64,000 bases of DNA from Oxyruncus cristatus (lineage: Eukaryota > Chordata > Aves > Passeriformes > Cotingidae). Positions 24,001 to 36,600 of the stretch are shown here, one piece after another. Positions within the stretch are counted from its first letter, which is position 1. Each line of letters begins with the position of its first letter. The position numbers and the translations under genes are program-made. The stretch is from assembly GCA_013399855.1 (NCBI GenBank), contig VXAY01005987.1, positions 590,208-654,207 on the forward strand, written 5' to 3'. The notes beneath the pieces are model-generated. The model saw only the letters and a list, made by a program, of their open reading frames with translations. It had not been told where the DNA came from and made no database searches.

Positions 24001-27000
24001 TTTTTTTTTTTTTGAATTCTCAATCACCAGCAGAAACCTGCTCCCTTCTCCTTTCCACAAATCACTATCAACTTTGATTAAAATACGAAGGGAGATGCAT
24101 GACTCGAGTCTCAGAAAATGAATAAAGGTTAATCTGATGAATGGGATTATAGTACTATAACTGTATGAGAGAAAACAAAAGAAAGAAATGCTAGGTTCTG
24201 CCAGCTCTATATTCCTGACTTCTAAAATAAAAATATCCAGGACTTTAATAAATGCAGCTGAGATGAGGATTGATCAGGAGATTTACTGGGCATTGAGATG
24301 GACAGAAAATCAGCCTCCGGAGGCTGACTTTTTAAGTAAGAATTTAGTCCAATATATAGGTGTAATCTTCAGAATCAAGTACTGTACTTTCACTGCAGGA
24401 CTATAGAATATTTATAATTCAGGTTTCATCATTGTTTTATAAAGTGCATATTCTAAGTAGAATAAAGCACAGAATAATGCTGGAAGATATGATAAGTATT
24501 TATGGCCAGTGAATCACATCTTTTAAACGTTGATTTCACTTTCTGGTGTTTTCAGGATAAGGTAATTTTAATATTGCTTGACAAGCCTGAAAATCTAAAT
24601 GTGTATATGCAGAAAATTTTAACATATATTTACATTTAAAAGGAATCCAGGTTTTATTGTAGAGCAAGACTAACTGCTGTATTACAATGGCAAAACAAAA
24701 AGATTAAAAAACTTCACCTTAGACTCATGGAAAAGTCCAGCTTTGAATTTCTATTGGAAGCTCATTTAGGCAGATGCATCTATGTTTTTTAAGCAGAACA
24801 GTATTGACTTTCACAAGAACTGTAGAATATAATTCTTTATAATCTATCTGATCTTTATTTGTTATTGGAAGTTAATAACAGCCACACAGTGTATTTAGTC
24901 ACCAAACATTACTCTAAAGTATCAAGGCTTATCCTAGGAAGACAAACTACCATAATCTCCCTTAGGGCCACAAAATCAGATTTCAAGATTTTATTCATCA
25001 ACAGTCCTCCTGTTCACATGACCCTTTCTATGAACTATTTCAAGTTAACAAGGCTCATGATGCCTTTCTATCTTCCTGTCTCCAATGCTTTGAACTCTCA
25101 TGGAGATTTCTGGTATAGGACCAACTTATCAAGCAGGGAAAAGAACAGCTGTTATTTATTTATTTCAGCTCTCTCTTGTGTTCTGCATTTGCAGGTGGTG
25201 GAAGGAAGTACAGTTCTGCCAACAGCTCTTAGACCAATTCACTAGAGCTTGGTAATTATCAACATGGACATTAGGTTATTTACGGTGTTGTAAGTACAAA
25301 CAGAAACAGACACTGCAGCTTTTTCTTGATCTGAAATTGCATAGCTGCAATATGAATTACAAAGATGTGACATTTAAAGGATTTCACTGTTCTTTCGATT
25401 CTACAATGACAGTTCCTCATGGACAAATTCACACTTTTAAGCATTTTTAAAGTTTGAAACTTTTAATAGGAGTTTATTGTGAAACTTATGAGTTAAATAT
25501 ATTTATAATGCATAATTTATATACCCCCCCCAAAAAAAAACAACAACAAAACCACATCAATACTTCAAAGGAAAATGACATAACTTGGAAGAATTTAATT
25601 CAAAATATACGTCTTGTGTAAAGTGCAGATGATCCTCAATGTGCCTGCTACTGAACAGCAATAACATTCAGTTATATTTTCTGTCATTTATTTTAATTTA
25701 TTCATCTTTTGTTATCACATTTGCAAAAACTTTCTAAAATTCAAACGTATGTTATTATAATAATGATGATGGTTACATGGAGTATGTATTTCTCAAGTCT
25801 CTTCTTTTCCATATGTCCATGAGCCAAATTCTATCCTTTGGATGTGCTTGTGCAACCCCCTTTTGATTCACTGAAAGTCATGTATAATCAAGAGCAGATT
25901 TTGGTTCTTTTTTTTCCCTTTGAAATGCTCTAAATTTTAGTGTTAAACATTCAAAGATTATTTTCTCTTTATCTCTATGGGTGTTTCTTATTTTTTCCCT
26001 AATAAGGTGGAAAAGTATTTCCCAGCAAGAAGAGGGTTTGTTTTTCCAAAAGTCAGTAACAAAGTTTACAGATTTTCAGCAACCTTCATACTAACCAGTT
26101 AAAAAATAGTAGTTATGCCTTTCATAATGTGACTTGCATTAAAAAGTCTCAAATAACTGATAACTGAATTTTCTCCTCCCCTCACAGACATTCCATTCTT
26201 ATATTTCCTGACTAAAACAGAACACATAGGTAGGTGATACAGACATGGTCTGCACAAAATCCTGCACTCACTTAGCTAAAATATGTGTGTTTCAAGCCAA
26301 TTTAGTTAAACCTATGCAGTCTGTTCTCACACACATATTTTCATTTACAGATGTATTAGAGGGAACTTTGCAAAAATGGTCAGTTGGATTGTAGATTCTT
26401 ATTTAGGCCAAGATTGAAATTGGATCCAGAGAGAACATATTTCTAATATTAAATCAATATCACCCTATTGGGGAAAAAAGAGAAAACCAAGGGGTTGGTT
26501 GTGGAAATTTCTGTTCTCACAAAGAAAGCTGTTCCCTTCTATTTTTATTAATAAAGTTCATAGTACTATAAAAACTGTCATGTCATCTAATCCTGCAGAA
26601 GTAATGATCATTGGTGGTCTACCTCTTCACTTTTACTGTGCAAAGCCAGTTTTCACAAGGAGCAGTGTTTAAGGGCCCCTATCCTGTTACTTCTTACATT
26701 TGGCTTTCAGGCACCTATTTCTTCCTAGAAACATTTGTTATACTGGGGACTTTTTTTAATATATTCCATCAATAGGAACATACTTCATCCTCCGCAGAAG
26801 TTAAGTACATAGTACCACTGAAATTCAAATAAACTGATTTCCCATCTCCATATTGTAGGGAGCATACATGAAGGGAATGGGTTTCCTTTACCTTTTAATT
26901 AGTCACCTGGTCTGCTTTGAGTGAGTGAGAAGGAGTTATGTGCTGCAAGATCTATGCCCTGCAAGTCTCACTCTCTTTGCCTAGGCCAGTAGATGCAGCC

Positions 27001-29621
27001 TGGTGGGAGACTTGTCTCTTCCCTTTATTAATCTTCTCATCCAGTAACCTAATGAAATTCAATTTACCTTACACTTGACCTACAGGTTGATCCTACCAAA
27101 AAGAATTATTCTTATTCACTTACAGAGTAGGAAAAAATACTTTTTTTGAATGCTGTCAGAAGGAGGTTCCCAGTACTGTCTGCTCCTGGCTCCAACCACC
27201 CTTCAACAGAGAGACTGACGGGTTTTCCCAGTCAAAGCAACATGAACAGGGCACTCTTCTAGGAAATGGGAGTCTGTGAATTCAGACTTAGAAAAGCCTA
27301 ATACTCATGTCTACTGTTTCTTGCTGTGAGTACAAAATTTAAGTACAATATTCAACTGTTAAGCATAAAGTAGACACATCCTTCTATCATAGCTTGAAAA
27401 GAAAATAGGAGATGTGTTTGGAGCTTAGTCAAGGAACTAAAACACTTAAAATATGTTCTAAGATGTTAAGAAAGTTTTCCTTTGGTCATCCCACTTCGTC
27501 TCTTGCCAGTCTATGTTCTACTTCACCAACAGATGTCTTCTTTTTCCAATACCTTTCTGTCTTGCCCCTGAATGGGATTAATTCTCCTTCTATAGTGTGT
27601 CTTTCCCCTACTGGAAAAAACATTCTTCATTTGACTGACTCTCTAATTTATTCATCTTCTCTTCAAACCTTTTCTCTTCTCCCTTCCATGACTTCTAATC
27701 ACTGCTCTAACAAAATAAAGTAACTACATTCTGTGCCCAAACCTCCCACAGGGATTTTGCATTATTATTACCACAGTCTAAACACACATATGAATTAAAA
27801 AATTATTTTGATACATAATTTAATCATATTTCCTCTTCACAGTGCATATTCTTTACATTTGTATGAACATTACAGACCATAAATATTATTTGGTCGTTCA
27901 AAACTCTTTTATGCTCACAGGAGTTGCACATTTAAGTGAAAATTACTTTCTGCATAAGGTATTTGTCATGCAGTTCCTGTTTGTGATGAAGAGTGGAACA
28001 GAATATTTCAATGAGTTGGACAATAAGGAAGAATATGCCATCTGACAAGGCTAGAACCCTCCGAGTGAAGTCAAAGAGGACAAATCTGAACAAGCCAAAG
28101 GCCACAATACTCTCTCTCTCTCTTTCTCTCATATTTCTAAAATTATTTCCAATATGGTATAATTGTCCTCTTATGAGTGACTTGCTAGGGAAATAAAAAG
28201 GTTCTTACCAAATCAGAAATACTCTTTCCCCCTCAAAAGCACATATCCATCAACACCCCTCCATTTTTCTTCCTCCATCAGGCAAACCATAAAGGTGAAG
28301 GAGAAGGTGAGAGAAGAGAAAACAAAAGGAATGTAAATGATGGAGGAGATGTGATAAAGAACATAGTCAGAATGTTTCAGAAGCAACAGAGGATCTTAAG
28401 AGGGAAAAGAGGTACTGAGAGAAGAAAAATTGAAAGAAGTGAGAGTTTCTTGAGCAAATCATCATATAAAAAGAGAAACCCGGGGTAGAGCAGAAGGAAC
28501 AAGCTGATCTCTGGTCAGATGAGACTAAAATATACTATTAACAATAAAAATAATAATTATATTGTCTTTTGAGATATCTCACATTGGTTTAGCAATAACA
28601 TTTCAAAAGAATTATTTGTTTCATAAATCTGCTTAGTAACTCTCATAAAATGAATAATAATTAAAGAGAGATAAATTTGATTAGTCAAGGAAATTCTGAC
28701 TTGCTTTTAATGATCAGAACTAATTCACTTCATGTTTCCCAAACACATAGATATGATACCTCTTTTTCATTTTTAGAGACTAATTTAAAAGTCAAATTTT
28801 CAGTTACCTAAAATACTTTCTTCCTTCCAAGTATGTGTGTTTTTACTTTGAAGCATCACTAAATTTCTTATTTAAAGCACGATTTAACATTCCCCCTTTC
28901 TTTCTTTACGTATCTTCCTACAAAACTATATGAGTGTACCAAACCTTATGAATGCCATATAGCTAGTTTAAATATGTTGGTCCACACAGGAAAATTTATG
29001 CGTAACATCTGAGATCTAGCAGAGGTTCAATTCCAGTTTGTTGTGTTTGGGGGAAAAAAAAAGAGAGAAGAAAAAAAAATTGTTATCAGGCAGCTTTCAT
29101 TATTAAACATCTAAACATACATTTTAAGTGATCTGTATTACCATACTATAAATAACTTTCTCATCTTTGCACACACAGTTTGAGATATTATGAATCTCAT
29201 GTACATCAACTCAGCTTATTGTAGCTCTCACGATTACCTTTTGAAGTCCTGATCTTAAGTTGCTTCTCATGGAAAGACTCTGCAGGCACTTGAACAATTT
29301 GCTTGATGCAGGAAGAAAATCTTTAGGAATCTGCCTTTCCCCTGCTTTTTCCTTGTCTGTTTTGTGAAAAATTTCTTCTAAAGTTGTGCAGTGTAAGTCT
29401 GTAGTGCCATTGGACCTTAGACAAAAAGGTGTTTGAACCAGACTAGAGGGACATAAGACATTTAGAGCAAATTTAGAGGGTGCTGCAAAAGGAATTAATT
29501 AGTTTGCAGCGAGGATGCCTCTTAGATGAAACAAAGAAAAGGAATGACAGTTCTGTGGGTAACTAGCCAAAGGTGAGAATTCAGTAAATGAAGTTTATAA
29601 TACTACTATAACTACTTTTGC
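21035..29621. other. Unique AT-rich intron sequence, no gene seen
   Basis: No exon or transposon recognised. Contains a C8-A9 run with CAACAA at 25524-25548 and the CT microsatellite at 28110. The 128-codon open frame at 24859-25245 (plus) has no recognisable motif and ordinary intron composition. Confidence 0.55.
28110..28130 (+). repeat. CT dinucleotide microsatellite
   Basis: CTCTCTCTCTCT with one TTT interruption; a short polypyrimidine tract in unique intron sequence. Confidence 0.8.
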
Positions 29622-29883
29622 AGAATGACCTGAGGGAATGGCCTGAAGTTGTGTCAGGGGAGTTTAGGTTGGATATTAGAAAGAGGTTCTTCACCCAGAG
29701 GGTGGTTGGGAACTGACACAGGATCCCCAGGGAAGTGGTCCCAGAACCAAGCCTGCCAGAGTTCAAGAAGCATTTGGACAATACTGTCAGGCACATGGTG
29801 TGATTCTTGGGAACAGTCCTGTGCAGGGCTAACGGTTGGACTTATGGGTCCCTTCCATTTCAGCATATTCTTTGATTCTGTGA
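29622..29883 (+). mobile_element. CR1 LINE 3'-end fragment
   Basis: About 260 bp with the same consensus blocks as the 3' end of the 3.5-5.7 kb copy: TTTAGGTTGGATATTAGAAA, TTCTTCACCCAGAGGGTGG, CAGAGTTCAAGAAGCATTTG, GGCACATGGTGTGATTC, and a closing CAGCATATTCTTTGATTCTG. It lacks all coding sequence except the very end of the ORF2 region. Its uninterrupted GGGTGGTTGGGAACTG provides an in-window reference for the pre-insertion site of the LTR at 5106. Confidence 0.92.
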
Positions 29884-30290
29884 CTTTACATTCATATATG
29901 TCAGATATGCTTGCACAGGACTTCTAAGTGCCATTAAAAAATGTAGAAACACATTCTAAGAAAAAAACTGCCTCCATTGCTTCAAATAAGAATGTAAATG
30001 CTGCTCCTAAAATACAAGGTATAGAGATGATCTAAACCATTTAGTTATTAATCATCCCAAAGTGCTTCCATGTCTCTGAATTACTGTGCAAATGAACAGA
30101 GGATAATAGGTCTGGTACAGAGGTAATCCCACCTGGTGCGATTGTCATCTGCATGATTTTCTTCTTTCAATTTTTTGTGTATACATCACATCCATTTACA
30201 ACCTGAGGCATAAGTTTTGGCATTTATTGGTGGTGACAGCTACGTCTTTTCACAGAGTTGATAATATAGGCTCTGCAAGTGGGAGGAAGC

Positions 30291-30607
30291 CATAGAATCA
30301 TCATAGAATCATAGACTAGTTTGGGTTGGAACGGATCCTTAAAGGCCATCTAGTCCAACCTCCCTGCAATAAGCAGGGACATGTTCAACCACATCAGGTT
30401 GCTCAGAGCCCTGTTCCACCTGACCTTGAATGTTTACAGGGATGGGGAATTTTCTGCCCCTCTGGACAAATTATGCTAGTGTTTTATCACCACCATTGTG
30501 AAAAATTTCTTTCTTGTATCTATTCTGAATCTACCTTTTAGTTTAAAAACATTACCTTTTGTCCTAATTGCTACAGGCCCTACTAAAAATTGACAGTTTA
30601 TTTCCTG
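30291..30607 (-). mobile_element. CR1 LINE 3'-end fragment, older subfamily
   Basis: Starts with the reverse-complemented CR1 tail (CATAGAATCATCATAGAATC), then GGTTGGAACGGATCC, CATCTAGTCCAACCTCCCTG, GTTTACAGGGATGG and TTGTCCTAATTGCTACAGGCC. The text differs from the 29.6 kb copy, so this is a separate subfamily and insertion. The 5' boundary near 30607 is fuzzy because the copy is diverged. Confidence 0.88.
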
Positions 30608-33600
30608 CTTCCTTCATCAGTCCAGTCACTTATATGTATGCAAGAAATGTGTGGTGCATACACGCTGGCATATAAAAATCTATATGCCATCCCAGAAAAA
30701 GCCATACAAAGGTGGCTTTGGTCATTCAGGTTTTTTTATGTGTAAATTAGCACAGGTAAAATTAATTCCTGACACTTTAGAGCTGTAATTTCATCTGGCA
30801 GTCATTTTATGAGAAGCTTCAGCATCCTGCATCACCAGTAGAATTCTTATTTATTTCTTACATATGACTTTGCTGTTCCATGACTTTATTTTGTATAAAT
30901 ATAATGCTTAATTTTCAAATCAAGGATATTCAGATTCAGATTATTTGACTAGCAGACAATCTTCCAATAATTCTAGATAAATTTAGGAAATAACACTAGA
31001 GTGATTTAAAATCTACCCACAGTACTTTCAAAAACTAGTTTCCTATCAGCAACATAAATACAGTCTTAAAAAAAGCTTCCCCTATTTATCTAAAGAATTT
31101 TTATTTTTAATCAGATGCCACTGAGTCTTAGCCTAAGGAATGTTTTAAATTGATACAAATTGACAACTGGTTCGAAAGTCCCATCCATTTCCTACACCCA
31201 CGGCTTACTCCTCCCTTCATATCCTGTTACAAGAGTTCGTGAACAGTACTAGAAAACAGATCCAGATTAAGTCATAGTTTTTATTTAGCTTCTGATAAAA
31301 GTTCTATGAATTCTGACCTATTTATCTACATGACTACTCAAATACTTGTGCTAGCTCAAGATTGAGGGTAAAAAGAGTCAAAGGGAGAATGACAGCAGTG
31401 CCTGAGCATTTGCAAAAGCAGTAATGGAGGCTAATCATTATCCAAAAAATGCAGGTGGAACAGCACTAAGTGCCTTATGCATTGCACATGACTTCAGGAA
31501 ATATTCAAAGTGATGTGTGGATAATAGGTAGCCTTTGGGAGGTGTATATTTCATATGCATCAATGAAACAATTTCACCAACAAGTACATTTGAAATAAAT
31601 GTTATGGAAAACATTTAATGGTTTTAAATTTAAATTTTAAATTTTAAAAATAAAAACATTTTGCTCCTTCTTGATAGCTTTGATTACCCACTATATACAT
31701 CCAGTGGGATCTGGTAGTTAAAAGCAAAAATTAACCACATTATTTCAGTACTTTCCAGGGAATTTCCTAAATTTACATTTACAAAACCATTTTGCTTAAT
31801 GTTAAGTAACTTTCCTAAAGAGGCACTGACACTTTGATCTGAAAAAATATGAATGTATTTTCAAATGTAGCTCTTCAGCCAAACTTGCAACCTTCAGTAC
31901 TTGCCTCCCAGATTTGCATGTGTGCTGATGGGAACCTGACATGGACTTCAGTTAGACTTGTAAGGTCTAAAACACACGTGGGGATTAAAAAGGTTTTGGG
32001 AGGTTGCTTGATAAAATGTCTTGGGTATCAGCACAGCCCCGTTAAAATCCAACAGGCCTTTCAGTTTTAAAAGTAAGATCATGTGTGAGTGGGTTTCCAC
32101 ATAAATCCTTATAACTAGAACTAGCAGCAATGTTCTCAAATGAACAGATGAGGCCAATCTATAAGCATCCTGTGCTGATGTATCTACATAAGCATGACAG
32201 AAGTGGTACATATTACCGAGAAAATCCCAGTTGACCAAAATGGTCAAATCCATACATTCCTCAGCTGTTACATCTGAACAAATTCTGTAATGATAGACAT
32301 TAATGGAAAATTTAACATAACCAGTTGGTGTCTATTACACCATCTTTTTCACCCACCCACTTACGAGGAGAATGAAGACCACAATTATTCAAGAAGAGTA
32401 GGACTGTTCATAATTCAGTATCATCTGTGGCAAAAAAAGAAAACTGAAATAACTGAACTTAGATTTAGGAATTAATAATGTTTTTCATGCTTTTCTTTCT
32501 GCCATTTAATATCTAATTTGTGTTTCATCTCTGCCACACTTCTAATGGATTATACTTTGTTCAATGACATCTAAAATACCAACACTGAGTGTTTTCAGTG
32601 GGCTTTTGCAATGGTCAGTGTAATATCCTCTCATATGTAAAGGAGAAGAAAGGAAAATAAAACTGTATGAAAGTGAAACTCTACTGAGCTAAGAGGATAT
32701 ACTTAAATATTAAGGGAGACACCTAGACTCAACCCAAAGCACACCAGCTTTCTTGTTTTAGATTGCATCACCACACTGGTAATAGTACATAATGATGACT
32801 CATGCTGTCTTTAAGAAAGTCTGCTTTAGAAAGTCTGAATTAGGATTAGTGACCCAAACAACTAGCTTCAACACCAAAATCAATACGAGCTTCCTCAGAG
32901 GGCCTCAGGAGGGGACAGGCAAAAAACAGAAAAGCAGCCAACAACTTTATTGAGGCCTCTTTTATTTCCTGTTGAGTGCAGAGCAGGTGTAGGAGGTGCA
33001 AATCCTTCTAGCTCACCATGAAGGGAAGCTCTGAATTGTCTCTGGAGTTGCACTGATGTATGAAATCATACCAACTCTTTAAACAGATGTGAGTAGGTGG
33101 GAGAGAAGAGAGAATCATCTCATAAGCACACAGGAACTCTGAAAGGGCTGATGTCTGCTAAGGTCATCCATCTTTCCATCTCCAGTAAGGTGAGGTGCAC
33201 CATCTTTTAACTTGGCCCAAAGTAATGAGAATCTGAATTACTACTCCATCCCAAGGCTACTATAGGCATCAAACACCCACAATCCTAATTTGCTGCAACG
33301 ACAATCTCTGTGAAATTTGTAGTTTTCCTTCTGTTCAAGAGAAAGACATGCAGAAATTCTTAGGAATAAAGTTTTTTCTTTGGCTGAATACTTGGGTCCA
33401 AGGTCTTTTAGGCAGGATTGTGAGTTATTATGCTTGGGGGAGTTGCTGTACCTTGATCATATACACCAAGGCCTTAAAGACTTGCTCAGTTGTTACAGAG
33501 ACCTGCATTTCCTGGCATCGTGATGTACACACAGAGGTAATACACACAGACACATGCTCCAGCACTCTCTCCATAAAATTGAAAGTAGAAAGCCATGAAG

Positions 33601-36600
33601 ATGTACAGATATCTATGGCTCAGCAGTAAGTTAAATCATACCCTATGCTTGATGTAGATGCTATACATTGACAGGAAAGGAAATGAAAATATCTTTTTGA
33701 TAAATTAAAGTCAATCTGAGAGGCAAAATCACAGAAGGAAACTTTTAAGAAGACATAACATAATTCAATAACATTTTCTGAAGAGTAGATGCCATAAAGA
33801 ACACATGTTTGGCTAATGAAAGTTGTGGGCTGATTCAAAGATCCTGCCCTTGCTGTTCACAAAGAACACCCGAGGAACCAAAATTTCAGTATTAGTCCCT
33901 GCTGAAGTGCAGAAAAGCACAGATTCCACCAAAATATACAGTGCAAGAGGTATAGAGGAACAATATAATGATTTTATCTTAATATTTATCAGAAAACAAT
34001 TCTTTGCCCAAAGCGGGGATGAAAAAAGGTTGCAAAGAAATTACATCTTATGAGTAGATCTATAAAATGTCTCCTCATGCTCAAGTCTATTACGTTAAGA
34101 TATTACAAGTTTTCAAGTACAAGCAGTAAACTTTTTTTTTTTTTTAAATATGATAGTGATTTGAAACACGGAACTACACACAACAAGCAGTACAGTCAAA
34201 TCAGGTTTCAAAAACTTTCCTTATGCAGTTGATACAGATTTTCCCTACCATTTGAAAACAAAAGAACATGGCCAACCAGATGGTGGCCAAGAGTATAATC
34301 TTTTCCTGTGCAGGAATTTCAGGAAAACCCCCCAACAGTTTGATGCTTGTGTGAGGCAAAAATACCTGTCAACCATCACAAGACTTTGCTGGGCACATGT
34401 GTAATCTTCTGAAGGAAAAAGACAACTCCTAATATATGTTATAAATAAATACTCTAAGTGCTAGGATTGTTTCATTAGAATGAATAACAGCCATGAGACC
34501 ACTGGGACTTTCAAATCCTTACCTTCTGGCAAAGCGTTAAAGAGCTGTATTCTGTCCTCGGACATGCATGGATCCCAGATGTACTCACAGATAAAATACT
34601 CAGCCCAAAGTGATGTTAGGTTTGGTGTGAATTTTACCTCATCTCACACTTGCTTTAATCCAGGCCTCTCCTGAAATCACTGAAAAAATGCCTTTGATAT
34701 TACCAACAGTTACATACAGTAACAGTGGTTCCCGTTGGCTCTGTGTGCCCTGGTAAAGCCAAAGTAATATTTGTAATTAAGGCTGGGAACAAGAGCCAGT
34801 CACTGTGAAGTAAACTGATGGTTAATATTCCTTGCATTTAGGTTATAATGAAAGACGTGCAGATGGCATGCCCACAGAATAGCATGTAAGAATCGGTCCC
34901 AGTCCTTGGATTAGTAGTAATTAGCATTGTGGTAATTTATTCATGTAGATAAATGTTCAGAAGTTTTCAGGGCTACTGAATTCTGGCCTTATTTGTAGGG
35001 TGCCTTAAGAATCTGCCACAGATTTCACAGACTAATGAAATACCTTTCCCAGTAAACCATGAAAATAGGGTAATCTATAGGAATGCTATTTTCAAATGAC
35101 ATTTTCAACCTGAAAGCTAAATGTCTTAATTTTAGGTGCTTTTGATGTACTGTCTTTGTATATTATTTTAAGCATAAATGTTTTCAGCTCAATAATGTCT
35201 TTTCCTTCTGTATGCATTCCAACTATCTTTATGCTAAATAAGCCTTTAAAAGTGTCTTCAAATGCTGCCTGCATTCAGCCAGCCACCAGAAGCATCTTGT
35301 ATATTTTACATCAAGGGAATTTGTATTCCTTCCCAATAAGAAAATCCAAAGGTTTGGCTTTTCAGTGAAAGCAGGCCAAAAGTAAGAATATCTAATGCAG
35401 TAATATTTAGCATATTAAAAGAATTAACAAATCAGATATGCTGATTATTACAATACCCATTTTCCAATGGTTACAATAATGGATGCATTAGTAAAGTGAG
35501 TAAAGATACATGAGCAACCCTGGTTAAATTCAGTTACTAGGAAAAAAGTAAACCTTCTTTAATTACAATTTCCATTTGATGGGAATAGCTCTACCATGAA
35601 CTGGGTTTTTCTTTTGACAGTCTTGAAATAACTAGATTAAAACACATTTCACATGAAAATCAACAATCTGTAAATTTTGCAAGGGAAACATGTAAAATAC
35701 TGGTATTAAAAAAAATCTGAGTATTAGTTATAAATCTCTCATGTTAATCTCTACACTCTAGAAGCTTGTTTAACATGCTGTGTTTTCAAAAGGGACAATT
35801 CCTTTGGCATTACTACAGTCTCACCAAGATAACAGGAATAACTTTGTTTCAAAAGATGAAAAAAGCATTCAGGTTAAAAATAAAGCAATTTACTGAACTG
35901 AGCGATCTACTAACCCAAAAGTAACACATCTGATCAACTCTGCACGTGTTAGGTAAAAAATAAGGTTGCACTTAGCAGTCAAATCTGAATCCTTAGGAAA
36001 AGAAAAAAGGCATCTCCCCTATTGACTTCTTTAGTACAGTCTATTAAGTTACTATGTGCTAGTATAAAAAGCAAAGGAAGTAGGATATAACCTCTGTGTT
36101 CTTGAATTTACTTCCTTCCATTGTAACATGTTCTTACTTTATGTGGGATTACCCGTTCTTAAAATGAATTTTAAAGTTGACTCTTTTTCTCATTCTCCCA
36201 AACATAAAACTAAGCCAATTTAAACATGCTAAAATTACTCAGCAGACTCAGAAAAGTCTGGTCGTGTTGTTTTGAACCTCTTTCACCTATGTCAGAAAAC
36301 TCAATTTTGTCAGCGTTGATTGAAAAGCATTTAATTATCTATGCATCAGATTCACACAACAATGATCAAAGGAAGCAAAGAGTATCCTTTACCACGAAAA
36401 ACCATCTAAGTAATCGCAGTAGTACATAAAAGTCTTCTGTGGCCAAAGGCACAGTTGAGAAATTAACTAACAGCTGCACATTTTTACTTGCTGAACTTAG
36501 GCCTGTGAAATGAACCCAACACTGAGTCTAATATGAGAGAGCCAATGGACTATTGACTTACTCAGTGCTTCTCCAAAGACTTTTGAACTAGAACAGAATT

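Noticed and set aside
24859..25245. 128-codon open frame, plus strand
   Set aside because: No recognisable motif, and nothing around it suggests an exon.
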